NCBI RefSeq assembly: GCF_014284335.1
Contig: NZ_JACOGF010000008.1
Span: forward strand, 1 to 64,000
Length of the DNA stretch: 64,000 nucleotides
From: Undibacterium hunanense
GTDB lineage: Bacteria > Pseudomonadota > Gammaproteobacteria > Burkholderiales > Burkholderiaceae_D
Direction: 5' to 3'
Below are positions 56,363 to 64,000 of this stretch, piece after piece; positions within the stretch are counted from its first letter, which is position 1; the number at the start of each line of letters is the position of its first letter. The translations under genes and the position numbers were made by a program. The notes beneath the pieces were generated by a model. It saw only the letters and a list, made by a program, of their open reading frames with translations. It made no database searches and was not told where the DNA came from.

Positions 56363-57904
56363 TCAAAATAAGTATAGATTCTGATACAACTGCTGACATT
56401 GTGCGCTCAATTGCCCCTCTACCACCAGTGTTTTCGCAGCTTCGATATCCGGCGCAAAGAAACGGTCTTTGTCATAGAAAGCCACCTTGTCACGCAACAG
56501 CTGGTGTACCTGCTTCAGCATACCTGAGGTTTGCAAGGGGGCATGAAAATCTATGCCCTGAGCCGCAGCCAGCAATTCTATGCCGACGATGGTGGCAGTA
56601 TTGTGCGCCATTTCATGCAGGCGGCGGGCACCAAAGGTGGCCATGCTGACATGGTCTTCCTGGTTGGCCGATGTCGGTATGGTATCGACGCTGGAAGGAT
56701 GGGCGTGTGATTTGTTTTCGGACGCCAGTGCCGCTGCCGTCACATGGGCAATCATGAAGCCGGAATTCAAGCCTGACGAAGGCACCAGGAAAGGTGGCAA
56801 GCCAGAAATCGAGGCATCTATCAACAAGGCAATGCGGCGTTCGGAAATGGAGCCGATTTCTGCAATCGCCAGCGCCAGGGTATCTGCTGCAAAAGCCACA
56901 GGTTCTGCATGGAAGTTACCGCCAGAAATGACTTCACCGGTTTCCACAAACACCAGTGGATTATCGGTCACCGCATTGGCTTCGATCAGCAAGGTACGGG
57001 CTGCATTATTGATGATGTCAAGACAGGCACCCATGACTTGCGGCTGGCAGCGCAGACAATACGGGTCTTGCACGCGTTCATCATTGACGAGATGAGACTG
57101 GCGGATTTCACTACCCTGTAACAGGCTGCGATAAATCTGTGCCGTCGCAATCTGGCCGGGCTGGCAACGGCTGGCATGGATACGCGGATCAAATGGCGCG
57201 TCACTTCCCTTGGCCGCATCGACCGACAACGCACCGGTAATGGTGGCTGCTTCCAGCAGGCGTTCTGCCAAAAACAGGCCATTCAGGGCCAGTGCATTCG
57301 ATACCTGTGTACCGTTGATAAGTGCCAGACCTTCCTTGGCGGCCAGCACCACAGGCTGGATACCCGCTGCGGCCAGTGCTTCTTTGGCTGGCACCAGTTT
57401 ACCGTTAACACGGGCATCGCCTTCCCCCAGCAAAGCCAGGGTCATATGCGACAAGGGTGCCAGATCACCAGATGCACCGACCGACCCCTTGACCGGGATA
57501 GTCGGCATGATGCCTGCGTTATACATGGCGATCATGCTGTCGATGACTGATGCACGTATGCCTGAATAGCCACGTGCCAGACTACCGATTTTCATCGCCA
57601 GTATCAGCCGCACAACTTCATCAGCAATCAGTTCACCAGAACCGACGGAATGCGACAGGATGAGATTGCGCTGCAAGAGTTCCAGCTGTTCATCCGGAAT
57701 ACGGGTCTTGGCCAGTTTGCCAAAACCGGTGTTGATGCCATAGGCGGCATCGCCCTTCGCCACGATTTTATCGATGGTGGCGGAAGAGGCATTGATGGCT
57801 GCATAGGCGCTGTCCGCCAGCTTCAAAGGCTGGGCTTTGGTCCAGATGGCACGCAGGTCAGTCAGACTGAATTGGCCGGGTTGGATTTCAAAATGGGTGC
57901 TCAT
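56363..57904 (-). CDS. hutH: Histidine ammonia-lyase
   Basis: A 513-residue enzyme converting histidine to urocanate and ammonia; normal length. The MIO-forming tripeptide Ala144-Ser145-Gly146 is in [15 protein letters not shown]. The active-site loop [13 protein letters not shown] is intact. It lies second in the operon after hutU, separated by 213 bases that carry a GC-rich inverted repeat. Confidence 0.98.
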   Translation of the reverse strand: MSTHFEIQPGQFSLTDLRAIWTKAQPLKLADSAYAAINASSATIDKIVAKGDAAYGINTGFGKLAKTRIPDEQLELLQRNLILSHSVGSGELIADEVVRLILAMKIGSLARGYSGIRASVIDSMIAMYNAGIMPTIPVKGSVGASGDLAPLSHMTLALLGEGDARVNGKLVPAKEALAAAGIQPVVLAAKEGLALINGTQVSNALALNGLFLAERLLEAATITGALSVDAAKGSDAPFDPRIHASRCQPGQIATAQIYRSLLQGSEIRQSHLVNDERVQDPYCLRCQPQVMGACLDIINNAARTLLIEANAVTDNPLVFVETGEVISGGNFHAEPVAFAADTLALAIAEIGSISERRIALLIDASISGLPPFLVPSSGLNSGFMIAHVTAAALASENKSHAHPSSVDTIPTSANQEDHVSMATFGARRLHEMAHNTATIVGIELLAAAQGIDFHAPLQTSGMLKQVHQLLRDKVAFYDKDRFFAPDIEAAKTLVVEGQLSAQCQQLYQNLYLF

Positions 57905-57954
57905 GGTTTTTTCCTGAATACTTTAATAATTTGTGTGGGCAGATTCGTGGGGCA

Positions 57955-58076
57955 GTCTACCCCTTCCCCTTCAAGGGGAAGGTAGGGATGGGGATGGGTT
58001 TCTTGTGTAATCTGGATTTCTGGTCAATCAACCGAAACCCATCCCCACCCTAGCCCTCCCCTTGAAGAGGAGGGAA
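57955..58076. repeat. Inverted GC-rich repeat between hutU and hutH
   Basis: Arms at about 57960-58002 and 58034-58074 are inverted copies of the same C-rich unit (ACCCATCCCCACCCT, then CCCCTTGAAG). Each also has its own CCCCTTCAAGGGG mini-hairpin. The unit is the tail module of the composite repeats (3223-3272, 25466-25515, 38281-38330). Confidence 0.85.
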
Positions 58077-58117
58077 TATAAAAATAAATTACTATTATTG
58101 CGATAAATAAAATCGGC

Positions 58118-59821
58118 TTACCTGGCTGTACCCTTAATCATCGGCAACTTCAAGCCCTCACGCTCTGCACAGGCAACCGCCTGCTCATACCCTGCATCGG
58201 CATGCCGCATGACGCCAGAACCGCAGTCATTCACCAGTACACGCGCCAGGCGTTTTGCCGCTGCATCCGTGCCATCTGCAACGATGACCATACCAGAATG
58301 CTGGGAATAACCCATGCCCACGCCACCGCCATGATGCAATGATACCCAGCTGGCACCACCTGCCGTGTTCAGCAAGGCATTCAGCAAAGGCCAGTCAGAT
58401 ACGGCATCGGTGCCGTCGCGCATGCCTTCGGTTTCGCGATTGGGGCTGGCGACTGAACCTGTGTCCAGATGATCACGACCAATAACAATCGGTGCTTTCA
58501 GTTCGCCATTTTTGACCATCTCATTGAAGGCCAGGCCAGCGATATGACGCTCCCCCAGACCCAGCCAGCAGATACGTGCCGGCAAACCCTGGAAGGCAAT
58601 GCGTTCGCTCGCCATGTCCAGCCATTTGTGCACGCCCTTATTGTGCGGGAACAATTCCTTGATTTTGGCATCGGTCTTGCGGATATCTTCCGGATCGCCA
58701 GACAAGGCGACCCAGCGGAACGGGCCTTTACCATCGCAGAACAGTGGACGGATATACGCAGGCACAAAGCCAGGGAAATCAAAGGCATTCTTGACGCCGG
58801 TATCAAACGCCACCTGGCGGATATTATTGCCGTAATCGACAGTCGGTATGCCCATGGCATGAAAATCCAGCATGGCTTGTACATGCACGGCGCAAGCTTG
58901 CGCAGCGTCGGCAGTCAGTTTGGCATGCTGGCTTACGTCTTGCTGTGCAGCCTTCCATTGTGCGACAGTCCAGCCTATGGGCAGGTAGCCATTGATCAGG
59001 TCATGGGCAGAAGTTTGATCTGTTACCAGATCAGGTTTCATGCCACCGGCTTTTGCACGTTTAACCAGTTCTGGCAAAACTTCTGCGGCATTGCCGAGCA
59101 AGGCGATGGATATCGCTTCTTTGCGGTCACAATGGTGTTTGATGAGTGCCAGTGCATCATCAAGATCTTTGGCCTGCTTGTCGACATAACGGGTACGCAG
59201 ACGAAAATCAATACTCGATTGCTGGCATTCTATATTCAGCGATACGGCACCAGCAAAGCTGGCAGCTAAAGGCTGCGCGCCGCCCATACCACCCAGGCCG
59301 GCTGTCAAAATCCAGCGTCCACCCCAGTCACCGTTGAAATGCTGGCGCCCTGCTTCGGAAAAGGTTTCATAGGTACCCTGGACGATGCCCTGGGTGCCGA
59401 TATAGATCCAGCTGCCGGCAGTCATCTGCCCATACATGAACAGGCCCTTGCGGTCGAGTTCATTGAAATGTTCCCAGTTGGCCCATTTGGGTACCAGGTT
59501 GGAATTGGCGATCAGTACGCGTGGCGCATCCGCATGAGTCCTGAAGACACCGACCGGCTTGCCAGATTGAATCAGCAGGGTTTCGTCTTCTTCCAGCTCT
59601 TTCAAGGACGCCAGTATCTGGTCATAGCATTCCCAGTTGCGCGCAGCACGGCCTATGCCGCCATACACCACCAGGTGCTTGGGGTTTTCTGCGACGGCAG
59701 GGTCCAGATTATTCTGGATCATGCGGTAGGCCGCTTCGGCCACCCAGGTCTTGCAGGTTTTTTCTGCGCCATGCGGGGCGTGAATTTCACGGCTGGCATC
59801 CCAGCGAGGATCGTTGTTCAT
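58118..59821 (-). CDS. hutU: Urocanate hydratase
   Basis: A 567-residue NAD-dependent enzyme converting urocanate to imidazolone propionate. ATG 59821 is chosen because GGAGA lies 6 bases upstream and [12 protein letters not shown] matches the family start; the ATG at 59845 adds 8 unusual residues. [32 protein letters not shown] and the C-terminal [16 protein letters not shown] motif are intact. It is the first gene of the hut operon, under the palindromic operator at 59932-59949. Confidence 0.97.
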   Translation of the reverse strand: MNNDPRWDASREIHAPHGAEKTCKTWVAEAAYRMIQNNLDPAVAENPKHLVVYGGIGRAARNWECYDQILASLKELEEDETLLIQSGKPVGVFRTHADAPRVLIANSNLVPKWANWEHFNELDRKGLFMYGQMTAGSWIYIGTQGIVQGTYETFSEAGRQHFNGDWGGRWILTAGLGGMGGAQPLAASFAGAVSLNIECQQSSIDFRLRTRYVDKQAKDLDDALALIKHHCDRKEAISIALLGNAAEVLPELVKRAKAGGMKPDLVTDQTSAHDLINGYLPIGWTVAQWKAAQQDVSQHAKLTADAAQACAVHVQAMLDFHAMGIPTVDYGNNIRQVAFDTGVKNAFDFPGFVPAYIRPLFCDGKGPFRWVALSGDPEDIRKTDAKIKELFPHNKGVHKWLDMASERIAFQGLPARICWLGLGERHIAGLAFNEMVKNGELKAPIVIGRDHLDTGSVASPNRETEGMRDGTDAVSDWPLLNALLNTAGGASWVSLHHGGGVGMGYSQHSGMVIVADGTDAAAKRLARVLVNDCGSGVMRHADAGYEQAVACAEREGLKLPMIKGTAR

Positions 59822-59926
59822 GTCTCTCTCCATCAACAAATGCAATATAGAAATCCGGCTATATGGAATAAAACCAAAAATAAAACCAACCAGTAAAACC
59901 GGATCAGATTTGAACCATTGAGAGAA

Positions 59927-59955
59927 AGTTTAAGTTGTATATACAACTTTTGCAA
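59927..59955 (-). promoter_or_regulatory. Predicted hut promoter with HutC operator
   Basis: The palindrome AAGTTGTATATACAACTT (59932-59949) matches the TGTATATACA type bound by HutC repressors. On the minus strand TTGCAA (59955-59950) and TAAACT (59932-59927) are spaced 17 bases apart, so the operator fills the spacer. Urocanate is the usual inducer of HutC. Confidence 0.75.
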
Positions 59956-60102
59956 GCGAATATTATGGGACTTCAGGAATATTTTATATGCCAGCCACAT
60001 TGGCGCAATCTTACCGCCCTATGCCGTTAACGCCACTATGCGTGGACAGCCAGCAAGCCGACAATGAGCACATCATCAACCACACCATGAAAGGCAAACC
60101 CC

Positions 60103-60510
60103 ATGTCCGTCGTTACTGAAGTTGCTGCTGCTGGCAGTGCAGAAGCCATCGCCCATTTTTCAGACAGCCTGCGTTTTGAAACCGATTGCTGGGATACCCA
60201 TCATGCCATGTCCGAAGGCAAGGCCGATTTCGTGCTGCTTGATGTGCGTAGCCCGGAATCCTATGCAAAAGGCCATGTGCCTGGGGCCATTAACCTGCTA
60301 CGGGGCAAAATCATCGCCTCCAAACTGACCAGTTATCCGGCAGATACCCTGTTTGTGACTTACTGCGCTGGCCCACACTGCAATGGCGCGACACGGGCCG
60401 CAATCAAGCTGGCACAACTAGGCCGCCCGGTCAAAATCATGATAGGTGGCATCACCGGATGGCTGGATGAAGGCTTCAGCCTGACGACTGAAGTGACAGA
60501 ACTGGCATAG
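60103..60510 (+). CDS. Rhodanese-like domain protein
   Basis: A 135-residue single rhodanese domain. The active-site Cys lies in VTYCAGPHCNGATR, and the family motifs LLDVRSPESYAKGHVPGA and IGGITGWLDEG are clear. It may carry sulfur as a persulfide; the donor and acceptor are unknown. The acetyltransferase gene starts 3 bases after its stop, so they are translated together. Confidence 0.92.
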   Translation: MSVVTEVAAAGSAEAIAHFSDSLRFETDCWDTHHAMSEGKADFVLLDVRSPESYAKGHVPGAINLLRGKIIASKLTSYPADTLFVTYCAGPHCNGATRAAIKLAQLGRPVKIMIGGITGWLDEGFSLTTEVTELA

Positions 60511-60513
60511 CGC

Positions 60514-60990
60514 ATGTCGACAGACATTCAGGTGCGTTATGCAAAGGCGGCTGATGCCACGGCCTTGCTGGCAATGATGCGCGAGCTGGCAAAATTTGAA
60601 GACTATCTGCCTGACTTTCGTGTCCAGGAACAGGACTTGCTGGCACGTGGACTGGGGCGTGAATGGGAACATGAGCCAGCCCAATTCCACGCCCTGCTGG
60701 CAGAGTCGGCAGATGGTGCCTTGCTGGGCTATGCGGTGCTGGTGGAAATAGCCTTCACCTATGATTTGCGCCCCGACTGCCGTCTCAAGGAACTATATGT
60801 CTGCCCCAGTGCCCGGAGTCTGGGCGTGGGCACGGCATTGATGCAAGCTGTGCTGACCCATGCCAGATCGCGTGGCAGTGGTCGTTTGAAATGGGATGTA
60901 TTGCCTGGCAATGAAAATGCCAGGCAATTTTATCGCCGCTTTGGTGGACAACCTGATACTGGGTGGGAGGCGTGGATACTGCCTTTGTAG
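60514..60990 (+). CDS. GNAT family N-acetyltransferase
   Basis: A 158-residue acetyltransferase. The acetyl-CoA loop is in LKELYVCPSARSLGVGTALMQ and the C-terminal WDVLPGNENARQFYRRFGG is typical of the diamine/polyamine N-acetyltransferase branch. The acceptor is not established. It is coupled to the rhodanese gene. Confidence 0.92.
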   Translation: MSTDIQVRYAKAADATALLAMMRELAKFEDYLPDFRVQEQDLLARGLGREWEHEPAQFHALLAESADGALLGYAVLVEIAFTYDLRPDCRLKELYVCPSARSLGVGTALMQAVLTHARSRGSGRLKWDVLPGNENARQFYRRFGGQPDTGWEAWILPL

Positions 60991-61024
60991 TGAAGCCTTG
61001 CAAAGGTAATACCCCGCCCCCCCA

Positions 61025-61052
61025 GCAAACATCAAACATCAAACATCAAACA
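61025..61052. repeat. Heptanucleotide tandem (AAACATC)n
   Basis: About four units of AAACATC abut the stop codon of the SDR gene, in the 3' gap between convergent genes. Confidence 0.85.
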
Positions 61053-61820
61053 TCAGGCATCAAAGCCGCCATCCGCCTTCAGGTTGGCACCGGTGATAAA
61101 TGCCGCATCTTCACTCGCCAGGTAGGCTACCAGGCTGGCGATCTGTGCGCCGGTACCGTATTTGCCGGTTGCCATGTAAGTGCGCATGGTGTCGGCAAAG
61201 GGGCCGTTGGCAGGATTCATTTCGGTATCTACCGGACCGGGCTGCACATTATTGACAGTGATGCCGCGTGGGCCCAGGTCGCGCGCCAGGCCACGTGTGA
61301 AGGATGCTACCGCGCCCTTGGTCAGCGCATAGACAGACAGGCCGGGTACAGGTACAAAATCACTGTTGACGCTGCCGATGGTGATGATGCGACCACCCTC
61401 TTTCATATGGCGTTGTGCTTCTTGTGCAGCGACAAACACTGCGGTCACGTTGACGGCAAGCAGGCGCTGGTAGTCGGCCATGCTGAAGTCGTCAATGCTG
61501 CCAAACACGGCTGCCCCTGCGTTGTTGACAAGTATGTCCAGCCCGCCCAAGGCTGCTGCTGCGGTGTTGACTGCCTGCCTGACGGCATCAGCATCCTGTG
61601 CATCGGCGCGTATCGCCAGGGCCTTGCCACCGGCAGCACGAATGCTGGCCACAACCTGCTCTGCCTGATCACCACTGCTGGCATAGGTAATTGCCACTGC
61701 GGCGCCGTCACGTGCCAGTTTTTGTGCGATGGCGGCACCAATACCACGTGAACCGCCGGTAACCAGGGCCACTTTGCCGTTCAATGTTGTGTTTGCTTGT
61801 GTGTTCAAAATTTGTGTCAT
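61053..61820 (-). CDS. SDR family oxidoreductase (FabG-like)
   Basis: A 255-residue short-chain dehydrogenase: NAD(P) loop VTGGSRGIGAAIAQ, NNAG, Ser in TIGSVNS and catalytic YALTK, ending FITGANLKADGG. The substrate is unknown. It is divergent from a LysR-family gene, a layout typical for a regulator controlling its neighbour. Confidence 0.93.
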   Translation of the reverse strand: MTQILNTQANTTLNGKVALVTGGSRGIGAAIAQKLARDGAAVAITYASSGDQAEQVVASIRAAGGKALAIRADAQDADAVRQAVNTAAAALGGLDILVNNAGAAVFGSIDDFSMADYQRLLAVNVTAVFVAAQEAQRHMKEGGRIITIGSVNSDFVPVPGLSVYALTKGAVASFTRGLARDLGPRGITVNNVQPGPVDTEMNPANGPFADTMRTYMATGKYGTGAQIASLVAYLASEDAAFITGANLKADGGFDA

Positions 61821-61952
61821 GTCATTCTCCTGTGTAGTTGCAATTTAATTTCAATGAAGGGTATTAATGAGTTTCTGTTCAATCCGTGATTGGATGAAGC
61901 TATTTTGTGCTTTTAAAGTAATTACAGGTAGTCCATAATCCATTACATCACT

Positions 61953-61969
61953 TTCAACCAAAGGTTGAA
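61953..61969 (+). promoter_or_regulatory. Candidate LysR operator
   Basis: TTCAACC-AAA-GGTTGAA is a perfect 7-bp-arm palindrome. It lies 17 bases before the LysR GTG start in the divergent SDR/LysR region and could serve autoregulation. Confidence 0.55.
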
Positions 61970-61985
61970 GATAAAAAGGATAGTC

Positions 61986-62921
61986 GTGGAAACACTTTCA
62001 AGCATCGAATCATTCGTCCGCAGTGCCGAAGCAGGCAGCTTTTCGCAGGCGGCGCGCAATCTGGGGCTGACGCCGGCGGCGGTCAGCAAAAATGTCGCCA
62101 AGCTGGAGTCACGGCTGGGGATACGGCTGTTCCAGCGCAGCACGCGCAGCCTGGTGTTGACAGAAGCGGGTGAAGTATTCCTGGCCCAGATCAAGGGTGG
62201 GCTGGACAGCATACAGGCAGCCCTTGCAAACGTTGAAAATGTCGCTGGCAAACCAGCCGGCGTATTGAAGATCAGCCTGGCACTGGCCTTTGGGCGGGAT
62301 TATGTCTTGCCAGCCGTGAATGATTTCGTCACGACTTACCCCGACGTCATCCCCGACCTGCATTTTGACAACCGCAGCGTGGACCTGATCGCCGAAGGCT
62401 TTGATGTCGCCATCGGTGGCGGCATAGAGTTGGTGCCCGGCGTGATTGCGCGTGAAATCGGGCGCGCCCATGTGATACCGGTTGCGTCACCGGCTTATCT
62501 GGCTACCCATAAGATACCAGCCAAGCCTGCTGACCTGGCGACACTGGACGGCATCATCCGACGTTCACCGCAAAGCGGCAGGTTGCGATCATGGACCTTG
62601 CGCAATGCAGCAGGTGAAGAGGCTGCGATGGAATTAAAAACGCGCATCATCATGGATGACCCCGAGGCCATGTGCCGCGCTGCCTTGCTGGACATGGGTG
62701 TGGCCATGGTGCCGCGACTGCATGCCCTGCCCTATCTGGAAAGTGGTACGCTGGTGCGCGTGCTGCCAGCCTGGCATGCGGATATCGGCCCGATTTCACT
62801 GTACTACGCCAGCAGTAAACTGATGCCTGCCAAGACCCGGCTGTTTGTCGATTTCATCCTCATGCGCTTCAGGGAACTGGATATCGCCGGCAAGTTTTCT
62901 GCCTTGCCACGAAAAAAATAA
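61986..62921 (+). CDS. LysR family transcriptional regulator
   Basis: A 311-residue regulator. GTG 61986 is chosen because AAGGA lies 6 bases upstream; the in-frame TTG at 61965 overlaps the palindrome. The winged helix has FVRSAEAGSFSQAARNLGL and a substrate-binding domain follows (PDLHFDNRSVDLIAEGFDVAI). It probably controls the divergent SDR gene; the inducer is unknown. Confidence 0.93.
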   Translation: METLSSIESFVRSAEAGSFSQAARNLGLTPAAVSKNVAKLESRLGIRLFQRSTRSLVLTEAGEVFLAQIKGGLDSIQAALANVENVAGKPAGVLKISLALAFGRDYVLPAVNDFVTTYPDVIPDLHFDNRSVDLIAEGFDVAIGGGIELVPGVIAREIGRAHVIPVASPAYLATHKIPAKPADLATLDGIIRRSPQSGRLRSWTLRNAAGEEAAMELKTRIIMDDPEAMCRAALLDMGVAMVPRLHALPYLESGTLVRVLPAWHADIGPISLYYASSKLMPAKTRLFVDFILMRFRELDIAGKFSALPRKK

Positions 62922-63005
62922 ACGCTGGCGGTGGATATGTTCGCCATCCCTGCCTGCCTATGAGAAAATGCAGGCATTCGCCATTTTTCTATTGCCGCCC
63001 ATCCT

Positions 63006-63716
63006 GTGAAACCCAGCAAGCCAGATATTCCAGCCTTTCAAGTGATCAAAGATACCCTGCTGAAAGAAATCCAGGCAGGCAAATGGAAAGAAGGTGACGC
63101 CATTCCGGCTGAAACCACGCTGGCTGGCCAGTTCGGGGTGTCACGCATGACAGTCAACCGTGCCATCCGTGAATTAACCAGCGAGCAGATACTGACGCGC
63201 ATACAGGGTTCCGGCACCTATGTGGCGCAACAAAAATACCAAGCCACGCTGGTGGAAATCAAAAGCATCGCCGAAGAAATCCGTTCTCGCGGCCATGCCC
63301 ATCGTAGCGAATTACATGAACTGAAGGCGGAAGCCGCGACCGAATTGCTGGCCGCAGAATTCCAGGTCAAGGCCGGGCACCCGCTGTTTCATTCCGTCAT
63401 CGTCCATTTTGAAAACGAAGTGGCAATACAGGTGGAAGATCGCTGGGTCAATTCCAGCGTGACGCCGGAATACCTGCAACAGGACTTCAGCACCATGACA
63501 CCGAATGAATACCTGGTCGCGGTCGCCCCGCTGCAAGGCGTTGATTACCGCATCGAAGCCGTGCTACCCACCAGACTGATCGCCGACATGCTGCATATTC
63601 CAGCCAAAGAAGCCTGCCTGGTCCTGCACAGAAAAACCCGCTCACAAGGCATGATCGCCACCAGCGTCACCATGTGGCATCCGGGTAAGCGTTATCAATT
63701 TGCGGGTAGTTTTTGA
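63006..63716 (+). CDS. hutC: Histidine utilization repressor HutC (GntR family)
   Basis: A 236-residue GntR/UTRA regulator beginning at GTG. The winged helix is IPAETTLAGQFGVSRMTVNRA with IQGSGTYV, and the UTRA effector domain ends WHPGKRYQFAGSF, strongly HutC-like. HutC represses hut genes and is released by urocanate. It lies about 3.2 kb from the hut operon, separated by five unrelated genes. No copy of the hut palindrome was seen just upstream, so autoregulation is not evident. hutF/hutG genes are not in the window. Confidence 0.9.
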   Translation: MKPSKPDIPAFQVIKDTLLKEIQAGKWKEGDAIPAETTLAGQFGVSRMTVNRAIRELTSEQILTRIQGSGTYVAQQKYQATLVEIKSIAEEIRSRGHAHRSELHELKAEAATELLAAEFQVKAGHPLFHSVIVHFENEVAIQVEDRWVNSSVTPEYLQQDFSTMTPNEYLVAVAPLQGVDYRIEAVLPTRLIADMLHIPAKEACLVLHRKTRSQGMIATSVTMWHPGKRYQFAGSF

Positions 63717-63727
63717 CTGCAAGACCT

Positions 63728-63965
63728 CTCAACACAGAGACACAGAGGGGGCACAGAGAAAATCTTTAAGATGTATATGTTGGTAAAGAAATTTTGCATG
63801 AAAAGGACTGACATTGAGATGTAGATTGAGAATTAGTTCTTCTCTGTTTCACTCTTTCATGTAGTAAGGAATTCAAGCAACATATTGCTTGCTTACGAAA
63901 TAATGATCTTTTGCAAAAGATTTTCTCTGTGCCCCTCTGTGCCCCCTCTGTGTCTCTGTGTTGAG
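63728..63965. repeat. Long inverted repeat of CACAGAG units
   Basis: Left arm 63728-63767 and right arm 63916-63965 are inverted, near-perfect copies (AACACAGAGACACAGAGG type). The right arm has an extra 10-base CCCCTCTGTG unit. Separated by about 150 AT-rich bases with no gene, they fill most of the gap after hutC. Confidence 0.9.
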
Positions 63966-64000
63966 CTTTCCGGTCTTAAATATTTCGACCACCATGTCAC

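Noticed and set aside
1..64000. Search for tRNA, rRNA and known riboswitch cores
   Set aside because: No cloverleaf with a TTCGA-type arm, rRNA core or riboswitch consensus was recognised by eye; this is a limit of manual reading.

Overview
The window looks like chromosomal DNA from a betaproteobacterium of the order Burkholderiales, most likely an Oxalobacteraceae/Undibacterium-type organism. This is inferred from gene content and protein style (clpS-clpA next to a cold-shock gene, icd, parE-parC, a hutU-H-D-I operon) and not from any database search. It is mostly ordinary single-copy chromosome. No prophage, plasmid backbone, CRISPR array, rRNA or tRNA gene was seen.

Layout. 1-3.3 kb: an ankyrin-type gene bracketed by copies of a large modular hairpin-rich repeat. 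3.4-8 kb: FMN reductase, lipoprotein esterase, pirin, OsmC and a small unknown protein. 8.2-11.4 kb: clpA, clpS and a cold-shock gene with a long leader. 11.5-13.6 kb: a Cache histidine kinase with a NarL-type regulator. 13.7-18 kb: two exported proteins, one a DUF3857/transglutaminase/TPR protein. 18.3-22.7 kb: icd, DUF1028, rluE, a small Ala/Lys-rich protein and rpsT. 22.9-25.6 kb: acetyltransferase, a CoxE-like VWA protein and another repeat copy. 25.6-31 kb: a degenerate receiver protein and topoisomerase IV (parE, parC). 31.2-37.3 kb: a multi-PAS kinase with a LOV-like domain, a FixJ-type regulator, a lone receiver and a chemoreceptor. 37.4-38.1 kb: alpha-carbonic anhydrase. 38.2-39.5 kb: the largest repeat copy. 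39.6-46 kb: a lipid-metabolism cluster resembling E. coli ynbABCD plus an SDR and an altered patatin. 46.1-48.2 kb: an Hpt-receiver-GGDEF protein and its receiver partner. 48.6-54.1 kb: M28 peptidase and a giant DUF748/AsmA-like protein. 54.4-59.8 kb: hutU-hutH-hutD-hutI for histidine breakdown. 60-63.7 kb: rhodanese, acetyltransferase, SDR/LysR pair and the HutC repressor.

How the genes work together. HutC (63 kb) probably represses the hut operon through an 18-bp perfect palindrome lying exactly between plausible -35 and -10 boxes upstream of hutU. The ynb-like genes encode the steps expected for making and trimming an unusual phospholipid: CDP-lipid synthesis, head-group transfer, lipid phosphatase, and hydrolase/methyltransferase. 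Several signalling proteins carry altered receiver domains, with Asn or Glu at the phospho-acceptor site.

The most unusual content is non-coding. A modular repeat (copies near 0.1, 2.3-3.3, 24.8-25.5 and 38.2-39.5 kb) has hairpin stems that differ between copies but stay base-paired, two copies form head-to-head inverted pairs with a conserved centre, and one 139-bp block is identical between two copies. A second, MITE-like family occurs twice, and one copy supplies the stop codon of hutI.
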